Below, piece after piece: positions 12,761 through 13,964 of a stretch of DNA of 13,964 bases (position 1 is its first letter; the number at the start of each line of letters is the position of its first letter). The position numbers and the translations under genes are program-made. This stretch comes from Deinococcus arboris (GTDB lineage Bacteria > Deinococcota > Deinococci > Deinococcales > Deinococcaceae). Under the pieces are notes generated by a model that was given only the letters and a program-made list of their open reading frames with translations, was not told where the DNA came from and did no database searches. Where the stretch lies: assembly GCF_009755355.1 (NCBI RefSeq), contig NZ_WQLB01000058.1, positions 1 through 13,964 on the forward strand, given 5' to 3'.

Positions 12761-12786
12761 GTTCGCAGCATGGCCATTGTGCGAAT
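12761..12786. repeat. 24-bp imperfect palindrome TTCGCA...TGCGAA upstream of the recombinase
   Basis: TTCGCA (12762-12767) and TGCGAA (12780-12785) flank a core containing the palindrome ATGGCCAT; 20 of 24 positions are symmetric. It shares its half-site with the repeat at 12677-12703, centred about 84 bp away (about eight helical turns). It sits between the divergent recombinase and pilin genes. Operator or attachment-site arm are both plausible. Confidence 0.6.
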
Positions 12787-12854
12787 TTTCTGACGGTCTC
12801 TACCTCTTGAGTAAGGTCTATGTCAGAAGCGTCATGGCAAGCTCATGGTCAAAG

Positions 12855-12873
12855 ACCTCTGTCGAGGTAGGAG
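12855..12873 (+). promoter_or_regulatory. Ribosome site of the pilin gene within a small hairpin
   Basis: ACCTC (12855-12859), loop TGTC, GAGGT (12864-12868) form a perfect 5-bp stem. GAGGT is 8 nt before the pilin ATG and is therefore a candidate ribosome site paired to an anti-SD-like ACCTC. A second site, AGGAG (12869-12873), is only 3 nt from the ATG. Confidence 0.35.
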
Positions 12874-12876
12874 CAC

Positions 12877-13296
12877 ATGGCAAACACAACACAGGGCTTT
12901 ACGCTGGTAGAAATCCTTATTGTCATTGGCATCCTCGGCATTCTGCTCGGAGTGCTCGTTCCGTCTCTGCTGAGTGCTCGCCGATCCGCGGTAGAGGCGT
13001 CTGCACTGACCACGTTAAGGAACGTGATCAATGCAGCGGAGACAGCACGAACGGACGCCTTGGTTTTCACCTCTGCTACGGAGTGCCGGGCAGTACCCAA
13101 CAGTAGCACGCCCACGTATGGGCCAGGAAATGTGATCGAGAGCTGTCAAATTATTCAGGACAACGACCGAACCTATGGGGTCGTAAAAAGTAGCACTGGC
13201 AGTTACCACGTCTTTAACGGAGGCTCCATGTTCAAACGCAGCACCAGCGTGGCCCCTTCTGTGACTGCCCTCAGCGCAATCAACAGTAGCAACTAA
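12877..13296 (+). CDS. Type IV pilin-like prepilin, 139 aa
   Basis: MANTTQG is a short leader, followed by FTLVEILIVIGILGILLGVL: the type III signal with cleavage between Gly7 and Phe8, Glu at mature position 5, and the hydrophobic N-terminal helix that anchors the subunit and packs the fibre. Prepilin peptidase and the rest of the machinery are not in the window. The C-terminal globular part is small and has two cysteines (ATECRAV, IESCQII) that could form the pilin disulfide loop. Base composition is visibly less GC-rich than the operon, and the gene is divergent from the recombinase. It may be host DNA at the insertion site or element cargo. Major pilin, minor pilin or pseudopilin cannot be told apart. 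Confidence 0.85.
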   Translation: MANTTQGFTLVEILIVIGILGILLGVLVPSLLSARRSAVEASALTTLRNVINAAETARTDALVFTSATECRAVPNSSTPTYGPGNVIESCQIIQDNDRTYGVVKSSTGSYHVFNGGSMFKRSTSVAPSVTALSAINSSN

Positions 13297-13348
13297 TCAG
13301 TTAGTACGCAGAGGAGAGCCTAGTTTACGAGCCAGACTCCCCTTCACT

Positions 13349-13603
13349 CTAGCTTCCTCGTCGGCTCGCTCCCCAGCATCTGCTGCCACAGCAAGTTATC
13401 GAAAGTTCGCAATCGCCAGATTGGAGAGGGCCGTCAATGCGAGCGATGTGGGCCGCCTGGTGCCAGACAAAGCCCTCCTCATCCACATACACGCCAATCT
13501 GGTCAGGCGTCATGGCGCAGATGGTGCCGGTAGCGGAGGTGCGTTCAGGCCCGTGGATCAGCACCCAGTCACCCATGTCTAGGACTTCAGGCTGGCCACT
13601 CAT
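13349..13603 (-). CDS. Small SH3/KOW-like protein, 84 aa
   Basis: The ATG overlaps the previous stop (ATGA). Residues 8-58 show the strand pattern of a small SH3-like barrel: GDWVLIHGPERT, GTICAMTPDQIGVYVDEEGF, WHQAAHIARI. The protein at 13600-13857 shows the same order (GD-V, Tyr-V, Trp, then an Ala/Arg helix), so the two are probably paralogues. The last ~25 residues are unlike the rest (two adjacent cysteines, Arg/Gly-rich) and may be a drifted or frameshifted tail. Function unknown. Confidence 0.6.
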   Translation of the reverse strand: MSGQPEVLDMGDWVLIHGPERTSATGTICAMTPDQIGVYVDEEGFVWHQAAHIARIDGPLQSGDCELSITCCGSRCWGASRRGS

Positions 13604-13857
13604 CGGCGCACCGCCACTTCATCCACCAGCTCGTCGTGCGACATGGGCTCAGGCGCAGGGCGCGCCCGCCTCAAGGCATCGGCCGACAGGTACCACAGAG
13701 AGGACGTCCCCTCCAGATAGACTAGGTACTCGCCGCACGGCAGGTGGTCCACCACCACGGCGTACGCATCCAGCCCTTCTCGCTTCACAACTTCTACCCG
13801 GTCGCCAATCTTGAAAGACTGAGCTGTGGGCCGGGCTTCCGGCTCGTCGGAGACCAC
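13600..13857 (-). CDS. Small SH3/KOW-like protein, 85 aa
   Basis: GTG start at 13857, 6 nt after the previous stop. No better start is present. Residues 15-66 carry FKIGDRVEVVKREG, AYAVVVDHLPCGEYLVYLEG and LWYLSADALRRARP, a barrel pattern shared with the next gene. Such domains bind nucleic acid or protein in many small phage and plasmid proteins, but no specific partner is evident. It forms an operon with the genes on both sides. Confidence 0.6.
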   Translation of the reverse strand: MVSDEPEARPTAQSFKIGDRVEVVKREGLDAYAVVVDHLPCGEYLVYLEGTSSLWYLSADALRRARPAPEPMSHDELVDEVAVRR

Positions 13858-13863
13858 TGCGTA

Positions 13864-13964
13864 CTAAGCGGGCTGAGGCGAGGTCGGAATCGCCGGTTGC
13901 CACGTGGAATCTGCGCAGCTGGTCAACTCATCCGCCAGGATGGTGATCGCTTTGCTGAATGGGT
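13864..13964 (-). CDS. C-terminal end of an unidentified gene (start outside window)
   Basis: The minus-strand frame is open from the window edge to TAG at 13864-13866. About 32 residues are visible, including FSKAITILADELTSCADST and a Pro-rich end. It is spaced 6 nt before the next GTG, as in an operon. Too little is seen to identify it. Confidence 0.5.
   Translation of the reverse strand, partial: PFSKAITILADELTSCADSTWQPAIPTSPQPA

Noticed and set aside
13283..13296. Hairpin ACTAA-TCAG-TTAGT around the pilin stop codon as a terminator
   Set aside because: Five AT-rich pairs with no T run; likely chance.
1..13964. CRISPR arrays, tRNA or rRNA genes, insertion sequences
   Set aside because: No repeat-spacer periodicity, cloverleaf-like sequence or transposase reading was found on either strand.

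Overview
The window looks like a GC-rich bacterial genome, most likely Deinococcus or a relative. It carries a compact integrated virus-like element of about 12.3 kb (roughly 407-12739), almost all on the minus strand. The Deinococcus guess is inference. It rests on base composition, on two promoters whose -10 box sits 5-6 nt before a start codon (leaderless transcripts are common in Deinococcus), and on a capsid gene pair resembling the Thermus phages P23-77/IN93.

Layout. Positions 1-386 (plus strand, clearly AT-rich) hold the C-terminal end of a trypsin-like serine protease. Positions 407-11895 hold a minus-strand operon of about 26 genes, most joined by overlapping stop/start codons (ATGA, GTGA, TGATG, TAATG). 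Read in transcription order (right to left) it contains: six genes for membrane-anchored or unknown proteins, three of them frameshifted; a damaged, C-terminally short M23 peptidase; a two-helix membrane protein; a 160-aa and a ~259-aa beta-rich protein that I propose are small and large single-jelly-roll capsid proteins; a run of small TM or proline-rich proteins; two small holin-like membrane proteins; a coiled-coil/beta protein; two fibre-like proteins of 310 and 315 aa, the first with 26-residue repeats; two small unknowns; a membrane-anchored lytic transglycosylase; and a last small TM protein. Upstream (12000-12739) lies a tyrosine recombinase with one frameshift, preceded by a possible 16-codon leader ORF and flanked by two inverted repeats of TTCGCA.

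How it may work. Two muralytic enzymes, many membrane-anchored small proteins, a two-protein capsid pair and receptor-binding fibres would suit an icosahedral virus with an internal membrane. I find no terminase, portal, tape measure or tail tube. I also find no packaging ATPase and no replication protein, so the element may be defective, a satellite, or dependent on genes outside the window.

Right flank. A plus-strand type IV pilin gene (12877-13296) is followed by two minus-strand genes for tandem SH3/KOW-like small proteins and the end of a third gene.

Sequence quality. At least seven frame breaks, six of them at short C/G runs, fall between 7.2 and 12.4 kb. None is apparent between 0.4 and 7.07 kb. 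They could be sequencing errors or real decay.
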